The notes under the pieces: model-generated | Told to the model about the DNA's origin: nothing | The model's input: only the letters and a program-made list of their open reading frames with translations | The model's database searches: none | In this document: piece after piece, positions 52,491 to 61,268 of the stretch | How the letters are laid out: each line of letters starts with the position of its first letter | How positions within the stretch are numbered: position 1 is the stretch's first letter | Position numbers and translations under genes: made by a program | Assembly (NCBI RefSeq): GCF_001399685.1 | Contig: NZ_JTHN01000081.1 | Location: 1-64,000 of the forward strand | Source of the DNA: Paenibacillus sp. A3 | Lineage (GTDB): Bacteria; Bacillota; Bacilli; Paenibacillales; NBRC-103111 | Direction: 5' to 3' | DNA: 64,000 bases

Positions 52491-53339
52491 ATGTCAAATC
52501 CGATGAAGGCCCGGCCCAAGCTGTACGTGATGGACAACGGCCGGATGAGCATGGACAAAAACTGGCTGATCGCCATGCACAATCCGGCAACGGTCAGCAA
52601 TCCCAATGCACAGACGCAGTTCGTGGAATTCCCGATCTACACCGTATTGATCGATCATCCGGAAGGGAAAATTTTGTTCGATACGTCCTGTAACCCGAAC
52701 TCGATGGGCGCCCAAGGACGCTGGACGCAATGGACCCAGCAGGCGTTCCCTTGGACGGCGAGCGAGGAATGCTACCTGCATAACCGGCTGGAGCAGCTGA
52801 AAGTAAGACCCGAGGACATCAAGTACGTGATTGCCTCCCATTTGCATCTGGACCATGCCGGATGCCTGGAGATGTTCACGAAAGCAACGATTATCGTCCA
52901 CGAGGACGAGCTGAACGGCGCGCTGCAGTCCTACGCCCGCAACCAAAAAGAAGGCGGCTATATTTGGGCGGACATCGATGCGTGGATCAAAAACCATTTG
53001 CATTGGAAAACGGTCAAGCGCCATGAAGATAACCTGGATCTGGCCGAAGGCATCAAGATTCTTAATTTTGGAAGCGGCCATGCCTGGGGCATGTTAGGCT
53101 TGCACCTCGACATGCCGGAAACGGGCGGAATCATCCTCGCTTCCGATGCCGTGTATACGGCTGAAAGCTTCGGCCCTCCGGTCAAGCCGCCAGGCATTTT
53201 GTACGATTCGCTAGGTTACCGGAACGCGGTGGAGCGAATCCGCACGCAGGCTAAGCGAACGAACTCCCAAGTGTGGTTCGGACATGATGCGGAGCAATTC
53301 AAAACGTTCCGCAAATCGACTGAAGGATATTACCAGTAA
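52491..53339 (+). CDS. Metallo-beta-lactamase-fold hydrolase, AHL-lactonase type (AttM/AiiA-like)
   Basis: 282 residues; ATG 52491 follows AGGAGG by 7 bases. Zinc motif HLHLDHAG at 117-124, further ligands in FGSGHAWGMLGLHLD and ASDAVYTAESFGPP, and His in VWFGHDAEQFKTF. The N-terminal KLYVMDNGRMSMDKNWL and NPNSMGAQGRW fit the AHL-lactonase family that opens homoserine-lactone rings and quenches Gram-negative quorum sensing. Activity on other lactones is equally possible. TATAAT at about 52472 is close to the start. Confidence 0.88.
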   Translation: MSNPMKARPKLYVMDNGRMSMDKNWLIAMHNPATVSNPNAQTQFVEFPIYTVLIDHPEGKILFDTSCNPNSMGAQGRWTQWTQQAFPWTASEECYLHNRLEQLKVRPEDIKYVIASHLHLDHAGCLEMFTKATIIVHEDELNGALQSYARNQKEGGYIWADIDAWIKNHLHWKTVKRHEDNLDLAEGIKILNFGSGHAWGMLGLHLDMPETGGIILASDAVYTAESFGPPVKPPGILYDSLGYRNAVERIRTQAKRTNSQVWFGHDAEQFKTFRKSTEGYYQ

Positions 53340-53434
53340 AAATTTTCGGACATTGGAAAGGAAATGTCCTGTCTGTATCGAATAGTTTTGTATCGACATT
53401 CTGACGCAAGCCTCAGACAATTGCATACTTGATC

Positions 53435-53597
53435 GATAAGGTGCCTTTGCGCAGAGCAAAGGGTAACAGGGAATCGGGTGCAAATCCCGAGCGGTCCCGC
53501 CACTGTATTCGGGGAGTTTCTTTCCATGACGTCACTCGATCCACCCGTCGGGGAAGGCGAAAGAACACGACGATCCGAGAGCCAGGAGACCTACCTA
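53435..53597 (+). ncRNA. Cobalamin riboswitch ahead of cbiMNQO
   Basis: Conserved core AGGGAATCGGGTGCAAATCC, GAGCGGTCCCGCCACTGT and the B12-box-type GAGCCAGGAGACCTACC are all present in order. The 415-base space between the lactonase gene and cbiM holds this element, its terminator and the cbiM ribosome site. Confidence 0.95.
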
Positions 53598-53691
53598 TCG
53601 ATGCACCCCAAAGCCTTCGCGGAAAGGAGAGGTGTACGAACATAGCCGGACAATGACCTGCGCGCATTGTCGTTTATCGGCGTGCGTACCC

Positions 53692-53723
53692 AAGACCCAT
53701 CCTACAGGATCGGTCTTTTTTTT
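53692..53723 (+). terminator. Riboswitch-controlled terminator before cbiM
   Basis: AAGACC-CCT...AGG-GGTCTT stem followed by eight T; cobalamin binding should favour it, cutting off cobalt import. Confidence 0.85.
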
Positions 53724-53754
53724 GGTTTACGAGTATCATTCAGGAGGAAGAGTT

Positions 53755-54522
53755 ATGAAAAAGAAAAAGACGATCGGCACCCTGTTTTTGGTAAGCGGTT
53801 TAACGCTGTATTTATTGTTGAACGCGCCCGAATCCGCTTACGCCATGCACATTATGGAAGGATTTCTTCCGTTCGGCTGGGCCGTTTTCTGGTGGGCCGC
53901 CTTTCTGCCCTTCTTCATTCTCGGGCTGCGGGCGCTCCGGAAAATAACGAAGGAAACGCCGGAGCTGAAAATTATGCTCGGACTGGCCGGCGCCTTCACC
54001 TTCGTGCTGTCGGCGCTGAAAATTCCGTCCGTGACGGGAAGCAGCTCCCATCCGACGGGCACGGGGCTCGGAGCGGTCATGTTCGGTCCGCTGCCGATGA
54101 GCGTGCTGGGCTCCATCGTGCTGCTGTTTCAAGCTCTACTGCTTGCCCACGGCGGGCTGACGACCCTCGGGGCCAACGCATTCTCCATGGCCGTCGCAGG
54201 TCCGTTCGTAGGCTACATGGTGTACAAAGGAATGATGAAGTCGACCGGCAAGCAGAAGCTGTCCATCTTCACGGCGGCGGCGCTCGCCGACTTGTCCACC
54301 TACATCATGACGTCGCTTCAGCTGGCGCTCGCTTTTCCCGCCGAGCAAGGCGGCGTAGCGGCCTCGCTTCTCAAATTCGGCGGCATCTTCGCCGTAACAC
54401 AAATTCCGCTGGCGATCAGCGAAGGGCTGTTGACCGTATTAATCTGGAACTGGCTGCAAGCCTACAGCTCGGAAGAGCTGTCGCTGCTGCAGCGTAAAAT
54501 GAAAGGAGCGCGCGAGCTGTGA
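53755..54522 (+). CDS. cbiM: CbiM, cobalt ECF-transporter substrate-specific subunit
   Basis: 255-residue membrane protein; start [15 protein letters not shown] behind AGGAGGAAG. After a leader-like segment the conserved [17 protein letters not shown] occurs; in this family the free Met-His N-terminus after cleavage binds the metal. [20 protein letters not shown] and [20 protein letters not shown] are the family signatures. First gene of cbiMNQO under riboswitch control. Cobalt rather than nickel is inferred from the B12 riboswitch. Confidence 0.95.
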   Translation: MKKKKTIGTLFLVSGLTLYLLLNAPESAYAMHIMEGFLPFGWAVFWWAAFLPFFILGLRALRKITKETPELKIMLGLAGAFTFVLSALKIPSVTGSSSHPTGTGLGAVMFGPLPMSVLGSIVLLFQALLLAHGGLTTLGANAFSMAVAGPFVGYMVYKGMMKSTGKQKLSIFTAAALADLSTYIMTSLQLALAFPAEQGGVAASLLKFGGIFAVTQIPLAISEGLLTVLIWNWLQAYSSEELSLLQRKMKGAREL

Positions 54523-54803
54523 AAATCGCAACCAAAAACATCCTGCTGCTTGTCGCCGTCGTCCTGCTGGCCGTGCTGCCGCTGCTCTTCGTGAATGCGG
54601 AGTTCGGCGGTGCCGACGGCGCCGCCGAAGAAATGATCAAGACGATCCAGCCGTCCTACGAGCCCTGGTTCTCGTCGCTGCTGGAGCCGCCAGCCGAAAC
54701 CGAAAGCATGCTGTTCGCGCTGCAGGCCGCCATCGGAGCCGGATTTATCGGGTACGTGATCGGCCTGTTCCGGGGTAAGGCGTCCAAGTCGAAACCGCAA
54801 TGA
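54519..54803 (+). CDS. cbiN: CbiN, cobalt transporter accessory subunit
   Basis: 94 residues with two TM helices ([18 protein letters not shown] near the start, [15 protein letters not shown] near the end) and the typical loop [20 protein letters not shown] with [23 protein letters not shown] start overlaps the cbiM stop by four bases. Needed for cobalt uptake by CbiM. Confidence 0.94.
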   Translation: MKIATKNILLLVAVVLLAVLPLLFVNAEFGGADGAAEEMIKTIQPSYEPWFSSLLEPPAETESMLFALQAAIGAGFIGYVIGLFRGKASKSKPQ

Positions 54804-55603
54804 TCCGGCTGATCGATTCGCTTTCTTACAGCAATCGGCTTCGTGGCATCTCCCCGATGTGGAAATGCGGCTTTGCAGCCGCGCTGTTCATGCTGTCGTA
54901 TGGGTCGCATCCTCCCGTTCAGGCGGCGATTTTCGCCTGGATGATCGTGTGGGTCGTCCGGTATGCTCGAATTCCGCTGAAAGCTCATCTGGTTATGCTG
55001 GGAACGGCTTGCCTGTTTTTTATCGCCAGCCTGCCGGCCCTGCTCGTCGAGATCCAGCCGGGAAGCGTCGCCGCTCCCGGCTCCTCTGTGTTCGTTCTGT
55101 GGTCCCGGCCGTACGGGTCCGTCTATGTCACCGAAACAGGGCTGCATACGGCTGCGGCGTTGTTCATGCGGGCGGCGGCTTGCTTGTCGGCCGTTTCGTT
55201 CGTCATGTTCACGACGCCGGTGGCCGAGCTGTTCCAAGTGATGAAACGGCTGCGGGTTCCGGCTTTGGCGCTGGAGCTTATGCTGATCACGTACCGCTTC
55301 CTGTTTATTTTGACGGAGACGGCGCACGATCTGTATACCGCGCAGCGGGCTCGCGGTGGACACAACGGCTTTCGCCGCAGGCTGAACGACACGGCGTTGC
55401 TGATCGTCCGGCTGTTCGTCAAGACGATGCACCGTTACAAAGGATTGTCGCACGGTCTCGTCTCCAGAGGATTTACCGAGGAAATCCGTCCTGCCCCTTA
55501 CCGGGCCGGTACGGTTCCCGCCCGATACCGCCTCGAGAGCGGTATCGGCGTCGCGATATTATTGCTGCTGGAGTGTTGGCTCCGCTGGAGGGGATTCGTA
55601 TGA
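54800..55603 (+). CDS. cbiQ: CbiQ, cobalt ECF-transporter T subunit
   Basis: 267 residues, four to five TM helices and the EcfT coupling motifs ARGGHNGFRRRLND (A-R-G) and GLSHGLVSRGFTEEI (S-R-G). ATGA overlap with cbiN. Links the ATPase to CbiMN. Confidence 0.94.
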   Translation: MIRLIDSLSYSNRLRGISPMWKCGFAAALFMLSYGSHPPVQAAIFAWMIVWVVRYARIPLKAHLVMLGTACLFFIASLPALLVEIQPGSVAAPGSSVFVLWSRPYGSVYVTETGLHTAAALFMRAAACLSAVSFVMFTTPVAELFQVMKRLRVPALALELMLITYRFLFILTETAHDLYTAQRARGGHNGFRRRLNDTALLIVRLFVKTMHRYKGLSHGLVSRGFTEEIRPAPYRAGTVPARYRLESGIGVAILLLLECWLRWRGFV

Positions 55604-56451
55604 AACCGATGTTGGAAGCGCTGGACCTCCGGTACAGCTATCCCGGCACCCGGGAGGAAGCGCTGCGCAGCTTGACCTTAACGATACCGCAAGGAAAAAA
55701 GACGGCAATCTGCGGTCACAACGGGTCCGGCAAATCGACCTTTTTCCTGCATGCGATCGGCATCCACCGCCCCGCTTCGGGACAGCTGAAGCTGAAGGGC
55801 GTGCCCTTATCGTACCGCCGCGACGACCTGCTGCGGCTTCGCCGGCAGGTCGGTCTTGTATTCCAGGACCCGGAGCAGCAGTTGATTTTGAATACGCCAT
55901 ACGAAGACGTCTCCTACGGTCTGCGCAATGCCGGACTCTCGGAGGATGAGATTGCCGTCCGTACGGAGCGGATGCTGCTCTCTATGGGGCTGAAGCCTCT
56001 CGCCGACACCCCGCTCCATCAACTGAGTCTGGGGCAAAAGAAGCGCGTCGCGCTGGCGGGCGTGCTCGTGCTGGAGCCCGAGCTTCTGCTGCTGGACGAG
56101 CCGACGGCCTACCTCGACCGCTTGTCCGAGCGGCAGCTGCTGGAGGAGCTGGATCTCGCCCAAGAGCAGGGAATCACGGTAGCGATGGCGACCCACGATA
56201 TGAATCTGGCCTACGCTTGGGCCGATTGGGTGCTGGTCATGGACCAAGGCGCATGCTGCATGGCGGGTCCGCCGCACGAAGTGTTCGCCGATGAAGGGAA
56301 GCTGCGCCAGCTTGGATTGGAGCCGCCGATGCTGTTGGAGCTTTGGCAAGCGCTCCCGGCCGCCGTGCGCAAAGGCCATGTCCCGCCCCGAAGCGTCGAA
56401 GCGATGAAAGCTTTTTTGCAAAACGGCTATAGGGCCGCAGGCGCTCTTTAG
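55600..56451 (+). CDS. cbiO: CbiO, cobalt ECF-transporter ATPase
   Basis: 283 residues. Start ATG overlaps the cbiQ stop (ATGA); the same frame is open far upstream, but that is inside cbiQ. Walker A CGHNGSGKSTFF, Q-loop LVFQDPEQQLILNTPYEDVS, signature QLSLGQKKRVALAGVLVL, Walker B LLLLDEPTAYLDR, H-loop MATHDMNLAYAWAD. The VFQDPEQQ motif is diagnostic for ECF-type ATPases. Confidence 0.95.
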   Translation: MKPMLEALDLRYSYPGTREEALRSLTLTIPQGKKTAICGHNGSGKSTFFLHAIGIHRPASGQLKLKGVPLSYRRDDLLRLRRQVGLVFQDPEQQLILNTPYEDVSYGLRNAGLSEDEIAVRTERMLLSMGLKPLADTPLHQLSLGQKKRVALAGVLVLEPELLLLDEPTAYLDRLSERQLLEELDLAQEQGITVAMATHDMNLAYAWADWVLVMDQGACCMAGPPHEVFADEGKLRQLGLEPPMLLELWQALPAAVRKGHVPPRSVEAMKAFLQNGYRAAGAL

Positions 56452-56562
56452 CAGCGAACCAAGCGGCCCCGCCTCCGCCGGTAACTTCGCCGTTTAAAAA
56501 TAACACTTGTATCATTATCGGTTTAGTTGTATATTGTTACAGAATCACAACTGAATATTGTG

Positions 56563-56735
56563 GGAACAGGTGCTCCCCTACGTTCGCGTATCGGAGCTTA
56601 AAAGGGAAGCCGGTGAAACACCGGCGCGGTCCCGCCACTGTAACGGAGGAGTCTTACGCCATCTTTAGCCACTGATCTGCGGATTGGGAAGGCCGGCGCA
56701 AGACCATGATTCCGAAGCCAGGAGACCTGCCTGTT
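56563..56735 (+). ncRNA. Cobalamin riboswitch ahead of metE
   Basis: GGTGCTCCCC stem start, AAAAGGGAAGCCGGTG, GCGGTCCCGCCACTGTAA and AAGCCAGGAGACCTGCCTG in the right order. The 457-base gap between cbiO and metE contains only this element and its terminator. Confidence 0.95.
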
Positions 56736-56808
56736 CTGACAGCACTGCTTTACCTACGGGAGATAGGGAGGTGTTAAAGATGGCAGCCGCCGTGCGTATT
56801 CAACGAGG

Positions 56809-56853
56809 GGCATCTTTATCCTTTTTCGCTTCAGGATAAAGATGCCTTTTTTT
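56809..56853 (+). terminator. Riboswitch-controlled terminator before metE
   Basis: GGCATCTTTATCC...GGATAAAGATGCC perfect 13-bp stem followed by seven T. Confidence 0.92.
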
Positions 56854-56908
56854 GTATGTTCAGGATTGAAATAGCAGACAAAAACAAAACCTGAGGAGGC
56901 ACATAAAC

Positions 56909-59203
56909 ATGAGTCGGATCGTAAGCAGCAATATCGGGTACCCGCGCATCGGGGCACAACGGGAATGGAAAAAGCTACTGGAATCGTTCTGGGCGGGCAA
57001 ATTGCCGGAGGAGCAATTTTTGAGCGGGCTGGAAACGCTCCGCTTGGCACATATCGAGGTTCAGCAGGAAAAAGGAATCGGGCTGATTCCGGTAGGAGAT
57101 TTTTCGTTATACGACCATATGCTCGATACGGCGGCGATGTTCGGGCTCGTTCCGAAGCGTTTTGCCTACGACGGCGGTCCGGTCCCTCTCGCCACCTATT
57201 ATGCCATGGCCCGCGGAACCCAAGGCGCTCCGGCGTGCGAGATGACCAAATGGTTCAACACGAACTATCACTACATCGTGCCCGAATTGAACGGTCTGAC
57301 TCCGGTATTGACCGTGAATAAGCCGCTGGAGGCTTACCGCGAAGCGAAGCGCAAGCTTGGCGTCGACGGGAAGCCGGTCCTGATCGGACCGTATACGTTC
57401 CTGAAGCTGTCCAAAGGCTATGCGCCGGAGCAGCTGGATGCCTTGATCGAATTGTTCCTTCCGCTTTACAAACAAATTTTGACCGAGCTGGAGCAGGAAG
57501 GCGCGGCATGGGTGCAGATCGACGAGCCGATTCTGGTTACCTCTTTATCCGACACCGATATGGAGCGAATCGCAGACATTTATGCGCAGCTGCACGCGGC
57601 CGCTCCCGGTCTGAAGCTGATGCTCCAGACGTATTTCGATTCGGTCGAGCACTACGAGCGGACGGTCGCCCTGCCGGTGCAAGGCATCGGACTCGATTTC
57701 GTCCACGGGGCGGAGCGGAATATCGCCGCCTTGCGAGCGTATGGATTCCCGGCGGACAAAGCGCTGAGCGTCGGATTGATCGACGGACGCAACGTATGGC
57801 TGGCCGATCTCGAAGCCAAGCTGCGGCTGCTGGATGAGGTGTCCGCTCTCGTCCCGTCGGGGAATTTGATCGTTCAGCCTTCCTGCAGCCTGCTGCACGT
57901 CCCGGTGACGACCCGGACGGAAGAGCAGGCGAACGCCGATCTGCTGCCCTTCCTGGCCTTCGCCGACGAGAAGCTGGACGAAGTCGTTCTGCTGAGCAAG
58001 GCGGTGGCCGGAGAACGAACGGAAGCTGTACGGTCCGCGCTGGAAGCAAGCGCACGGCTCGTCCGGGAGCTGAACGCCTCCCCGTTCCGCAACCGGGCAA
58101 CCGTCCGTGCGGCTACCCGGCATATTGCCGGGAGAGCATCAGCCAGACAGAGCCCTTATTCCGTACGCCATATTCTCCAGCAAAATAAGTTCCAGCTTCC
58201 GCTCCTGCCGACAACGACGATCGGCAGCTTCCCGCAGACGCCGGAAGTGAGACAAGCGCGCAAACGCTGGAGAACCGGGGAATGGAACGAAGCGCAGTAC
58301 CGGACCTTCGTTCAGGAGCAAATTCAAACCTGGATCAAGATTCAGGAAGAGCTTGGCCTGGACGTGCTGGTGCACGGCGAGTTCGAAAGGACGGACATGG
58401 TGGAGTTTTTCGGCGAGAAGCTGGACGGCTTCCTGTTCACCCGGAACGGTTGGGTTCAATCGTACGGTTCCCGCTGCGTCAAGCCGCCGGTCATCTACGG
58501 CGACGTCGAATTCGTCCAGCCGATGACGGTGGAAGACACGGTCTATGCGCAGTCGCTGACGGGCAAGCCGGTCAAGGGCATGCTTACCGGTCCGGTCACC
58601 ATCCTGAACTGGTCGTTCGTCCGCGACGATATCTTCCGGGAGCAAGTCGCCTACCAGATCGCATGGGCACTGCGCCAGGAAGTGGAAGCGCTGGAGAACG
58701 CGGGCATCGGCATGATCCAGATCGACGAGCCTGCGCTACGCGAAGGCTTGCCGTTGAAACAGCAGGATTGGCAGCATTACCTGGACTGGTCGGTTCATGC
58801 CTTCCGCTTGACTTCGGCTGCCGTGAAGGACACGACGCAAATTCACACGCATATGTGCTACTGCGAGTTTCATGACATTATCGACGCGATCCGCGCTCTC
58901 GATGCGGACGTCATTTCCATCGAAACGTCGCGCAGCCACGGTGAGCTGATGCAGAGCTTTGACGAGCACACGTACGATCAGGGCATCGGTCTGGGCGTGT
59001 ACGACATTCACAGCCCGAGGGTGCCGGCCGTCGACGAGATGATCCGCACGATCGAACGCGCGCTGTCCGTTTTGGAGCCGGATCTGTTCTGGATCAACCC
59101 GGATTGCGGACTCAAGACGAGAGGCGTCGAAGAAACGGTCGCTTCCCTGCGCAACATGGTCGCTGCCGCCGAACAGTTCAGAGCGCGCTGCGCCAAAGCG
59201 TAG
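56909..59203 (+). CDS. metE: MetE, cobalamin-independent methionine synthase
   Basis: 764 residues; transfers methyl from methyltetrahydrofolate to homocysteine without B12. Two barrel halves: N-terminal NIGYPRIGAQREWKKLLESF and folate-site region; C-terminal LPTTTIGSFPQTPEVRQAR, DVLVHGEFERTDMVEFFGEK. Zinc ligands: His and Cys in IHTHMCYCEF, Glu in ISIETSRSHGEL, Cys in WINPDCGLKTR. GAGGAGG precedes the ATG. Control by a cobalamin riboswitch means it is shut when B12 allows MetH to work. Confidence 0.97.
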   Translation: MSRIVSSNIGYPRIGAQREWKKLLESFWAGKLPEEQFLSGLETLRLAHIEVQQEKGIGLIPVGDFSLYDHMLDTAAMFGLVPKRFAYDGGPVPLATYYAMARGTQGAPACEMTKWFNTNYHYIVPELNGLTPVLTVNKPLEAYREAKRKLGVDGKPVLIGPYTFLKLSKGYAPEQLDALIELFLPLYKQILTELEQEGAAWVQIDEPILVTSLSDTDMERIADIYAQLHAAAPGLKLMLQTYFDSVEHYERTVALPVQGIGLDFVHGAERNIAALRAYGFPADKALSVGLIDGRNVWLADLEAKLRLLDEVSALVPSGNLIVQPSCSLLHVPVTTRTEEQANADLLPFLAFADEKLDEVVLLSKAVAGERTEAVRSALEASARLVRELNASPFRNRATVRAATRHIAGRASARQSPYSVRHILQQNKFQLPLLPTTTIGSFPQTPEVRQARKRWRTGEWNEAQYRTFVQEQIQTWIKIQEELGLDVLVHGEFERTDMVEFFGEKLDGFLFTRNGWVQSYGSRCVKPPVIYGDVEFVQPMTVEDTVYAQSLTGKPVKGMLTGPVTILNWSFVRDDIFREQVAYQIAWALRQEVEALENAGIGMIQIDEPALREGLPLKQQDWQHYLDWSVHAFRLTSAAVKDTTQIHTHMCYCEFHDIIDAIRALDADVISIETSRSHGELMQSFDEHTYDQGIGLGVYDIHSPRVPAVDEMIRTIERALSVLEPDLFWINPDCGLKTRGVEETVASLRNMVAAAEQFRARCAKA

Positions 59204-59262
59204 CCCGCATGGAGCCCCTGTAAGACATAGAACCGCTTACGGCTCCCCGCTGCGAAAATCGT

Positions 59263-59325
59263 AAAAAAAGAAACCGTTTCTTTGCACAATGGAGGCATGA
59301 ACCCATTGGAAAGAGACGGTTTCTT
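59263..59325 (-). terminator. Terminator between metE and the glucanase gene
   Basis: AAAGAAACCGTTTCTTT and AAAGAGACGGTTTCTTT form a 17-bp stem (one mismatch) with a long loop; on the minus strand a TTTTTTT run follows. Confidence 0.75.
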
Positions 59326-59386
59326 TGTCGTCGCAGCCTTTGACGGAAGAAGGCCGCTTTAGCGTTGTTGGCTTAGCGCAGACGGG

Positions 59387-60619
59387 TCAGTTGACTTTGA
59401 CAAACGACCACTTTTGCGCATCCGTTCCATTGTCGTTCCACTGCTGGACCGCCGCGCCGTCGGCGGTCGAGGAGCCGGATACGTCCGCGACCAGCCCGCT
59501 CGCTTTGGAAATAAGCTTGTAATAGCCGCCGCCTGCATCGACGATACTCCACCTTTGCGCAGCGCTGCCGTTATCGTCCCATTGCTGCAGCTGCACGCCG
59601 CTGGAAGTCGACGAGTTGGGCACATCCAGCACTTTTCCGCTGTGAACGGCCGTGAGCTTGTAGTAGCCGTCCCCGGTGCTCTCCACTTTGAACTTCTGGT
59701 TATTGGCGACATAGTTGGTCCATTGCTGTATTTTGGCCCCGCTCTGCGTCGATACGTCCACGACATCCATCACCTTGCCGCTGACTTTGGAGGCTATCGT
59801 ATAAATGCCTCCGTTGACAATGCCCGGCTGAGCTTGGTACACGCGCACGTAATCCACCAGCATTTGCGCCGGGAACGGTGTGGAAGGATCGGGACTGCCG
59901 GGCCAATTGCCGCCCACGGCAAGATTCAGAAGGAGGAAGAACGGCCGTTGAAACTCCTCCGTGTTCCCGGTGCCATTTTCAATATAAAAAGCGTTGTACT
60001 CCTGGCCGTCCACAAACCACCTGATATATTTAGAGTCCCACTCTACGCTGTACACGTGATACTGGGAAAAATCGAGATTGCCGGAAACCCGCCCGTAATC
60101 GGCGTGTCCTCCCGCATCCCAGTGTACGGTGCCGTTGACATGCGGGTTGTTGTTGACCCGTTCCATAATGTCGATCTCGCCGCATTTAGGCCAGCCCACC
60201 GCATTGATGTTCGAGCCCAGCATCCAAAATGCCGGCCACAGCCCTTGACCGGAGGGCAGCTTGATGCGCGCTTCGATTTTCCCGTAAGTAAAGCTTTTCA
60301 AATTTTGGGTTTTGATTCGCGCAGAGGTGTAATTCATGCCGCCATAAGACTCCTTGCGCGCCGTAATCATGAGATTCCCGTCCGCAACCCGCACATTTTC
60401 GGGCCGGTTTGTATAATACTGCAGCTCATTGTTTCCCCACCCGTTCTGGCCCGTGCCGATCTCCGCAGACCAGTTGGCGGAATTTAAAGCATTGCCGTTA
60501 AATTCGTCGCTCCAGACCAGATTCCAGTTCGGGGCGGCATCCGCATGGCCGACAGGCACCAGGGCGACCAGGAGAGTAAACAGCAGAAAAAAACTTAGCA
60601 GCTTTCCTCTTTTCAACAT
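59387..60619 (-). CDS. Secreted GH16 beta-glucanase with ricin-type lectin domain
   Basis: 410 residues. Signal peptide 1-28 (LLSFFLLFTLLVALVPVGHA, cut near ADA-AP). Catalytic GH16 domain about 30-275, with nucleophile/acid motif GEIDIMERV (Glu148, Asp150, Glu153) and the aromatic WPAFWMLGSN; this form is typical of laminarinase-like beta-1,3-glucanases. Residues 285-410 form a ricin-B (CBM13) trefoil with three repeats ending in QxW (IQQWTNYVANNQKF, LQQWDDNGSAAQRW, VQQWNDNGTDAQKW). Probably attacks fungal or plant glucans. Has its own promoter with a cre site. Confidence 0.94.
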   Translation of the reverse strand: MLKRGKLLSFFLLFTLLVALVPVGHADAAPNWNLVWSDEFNGNALNSANWSAEIGTGQNGWGNNELQYYTNRPENVRVADGNLMITARKESYGGMNYTSARIKTQNLKSFTYGKIEARIKLPSGQGLWPAFWMLGSNINAVGWPKCGEIDIMERVNNNPHVNGTVHWDAGGHADYGRVSGNLDFSQYHVYSVEWDSKYIRWFVDGQEYNAFYIENGTGNTEEFQRPFFLLLNLAVGGNWPGSPDPSTPFPAQMLVDYVRVYQAQPGIVNGGIYTIASKVSGKVMDVVDVSTQSGAKIQQWTNYVANNQKFKVESTGDGYYKLTAVHSGKVLDVPNSSTSSGVQLQQWDDNGSAAQRWSIVDAGGGYYKLISKASGLVADVSGSSTADGAAVQQWNDNGTDAQKWSFVKVN

Positions 60620-60672
60620 GAAATTCCCTCCTCATTTTCGGATCAAAGCTTCTGTCCCAAAGCAGAAACAAA

Positions 60673-60730
60673 TGACAACGTTTACACAAGCTGTAATTTC
60701 ATTATAAACGGCCTCCACCGGGTTGATCAA
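60673..60730 (-). promoter_or_regulatory. Glucanase promoter with downstream cre site
   Basis: Minus strand TTGATC (60725-60730), 18-base spacer, TATAAT (60701-60706). Just past the start point, TGTAAACGTTGTCA (60673-60686) fits the CcpA cre consensus at 13 of 14 positions. Confidence 0.75.
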
Positions 60731-60867
60731 CCTAAATTATGGTTTTATTTACATTTTGAAGGATTTTGAGCACCCATGACAATAAGCACAAATAAAGCGG
60801 AGCCTGGACAGACAACTAAAACATTTCACTTATAAATCGGAAAATGTGGTGGTATTTTTCTAAAGAC

Positions 60868-60895
60868 TTGATTTGTAACGATATCTTAGTACAAT
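60868..60895 (+). promoter_or_regulatory. Promoter of the ArsR gene, placed for a leaderless mRNA
   Basis: TTGATT (60868-60873), 16-base spacer, TACAAT (60890-60895). The ATG is at 60902, seven bases on, where transcription should begin. Confidence 0.7.
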
Positions 60896-60901
60896 AGTTT
60901 T

Positions 60902-61192
60902 ATGACTACTCAAAAAATAACAAGTGATGAGCTCAGAGTCAAAATATTCAAAGCATTAGCTGATGAAACAAGATTAGACATCATACGAGCTCTATACGCC
61001 GGCAAGAAGGAAATGAATTGCGGAGAAATAGGAAACATTCGCAATACTTCCAAATCGAATACTTCGTATCACTTGCGTACTTTGAAGGAGGCGAAATTAA
61101 TCAACGTACGAAAAGATGCCCAAGCAAAGTATACGAGTCTCGATTTGGAGACTTTTCAAACTTACTTACCTGGATTTCTGGATACGTTGTAG
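60902..61192 (+). CDS. ArsR-family winged-helix regulator
   Basis: 96 residues: VKIFKALADETRLDIIRALY, then SKSNTSYHLRTLKEAKLINV as recognition helix, and a beta wing (DAQAKYTSLDL). Only one cysteine (MNCGEI), so a classical metal site is unlikely. No ribosome binding site precedes the ATG, consistent with a leaderless transcript. The MFS exporter gene starts 76 bases later on the same strand and is the probable target. Confidence 0.88.
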   Translation: MTTQKITSDELRVKIFKALADETRLDIIRALYAGKKEMNCGEIGNIRNTSKSNTSYHLRTLKEAKLINVRKDAQAKYTSLDLETFQTYLPGFLDTL

Positions 61193-61268
61193 AAGGGAAT
61201 CTCTTTTTTTCTTCATTAGTTCAATTGTCATTTAACTTTAGAACAAAAAAATGGAAAGGGTGGATACC

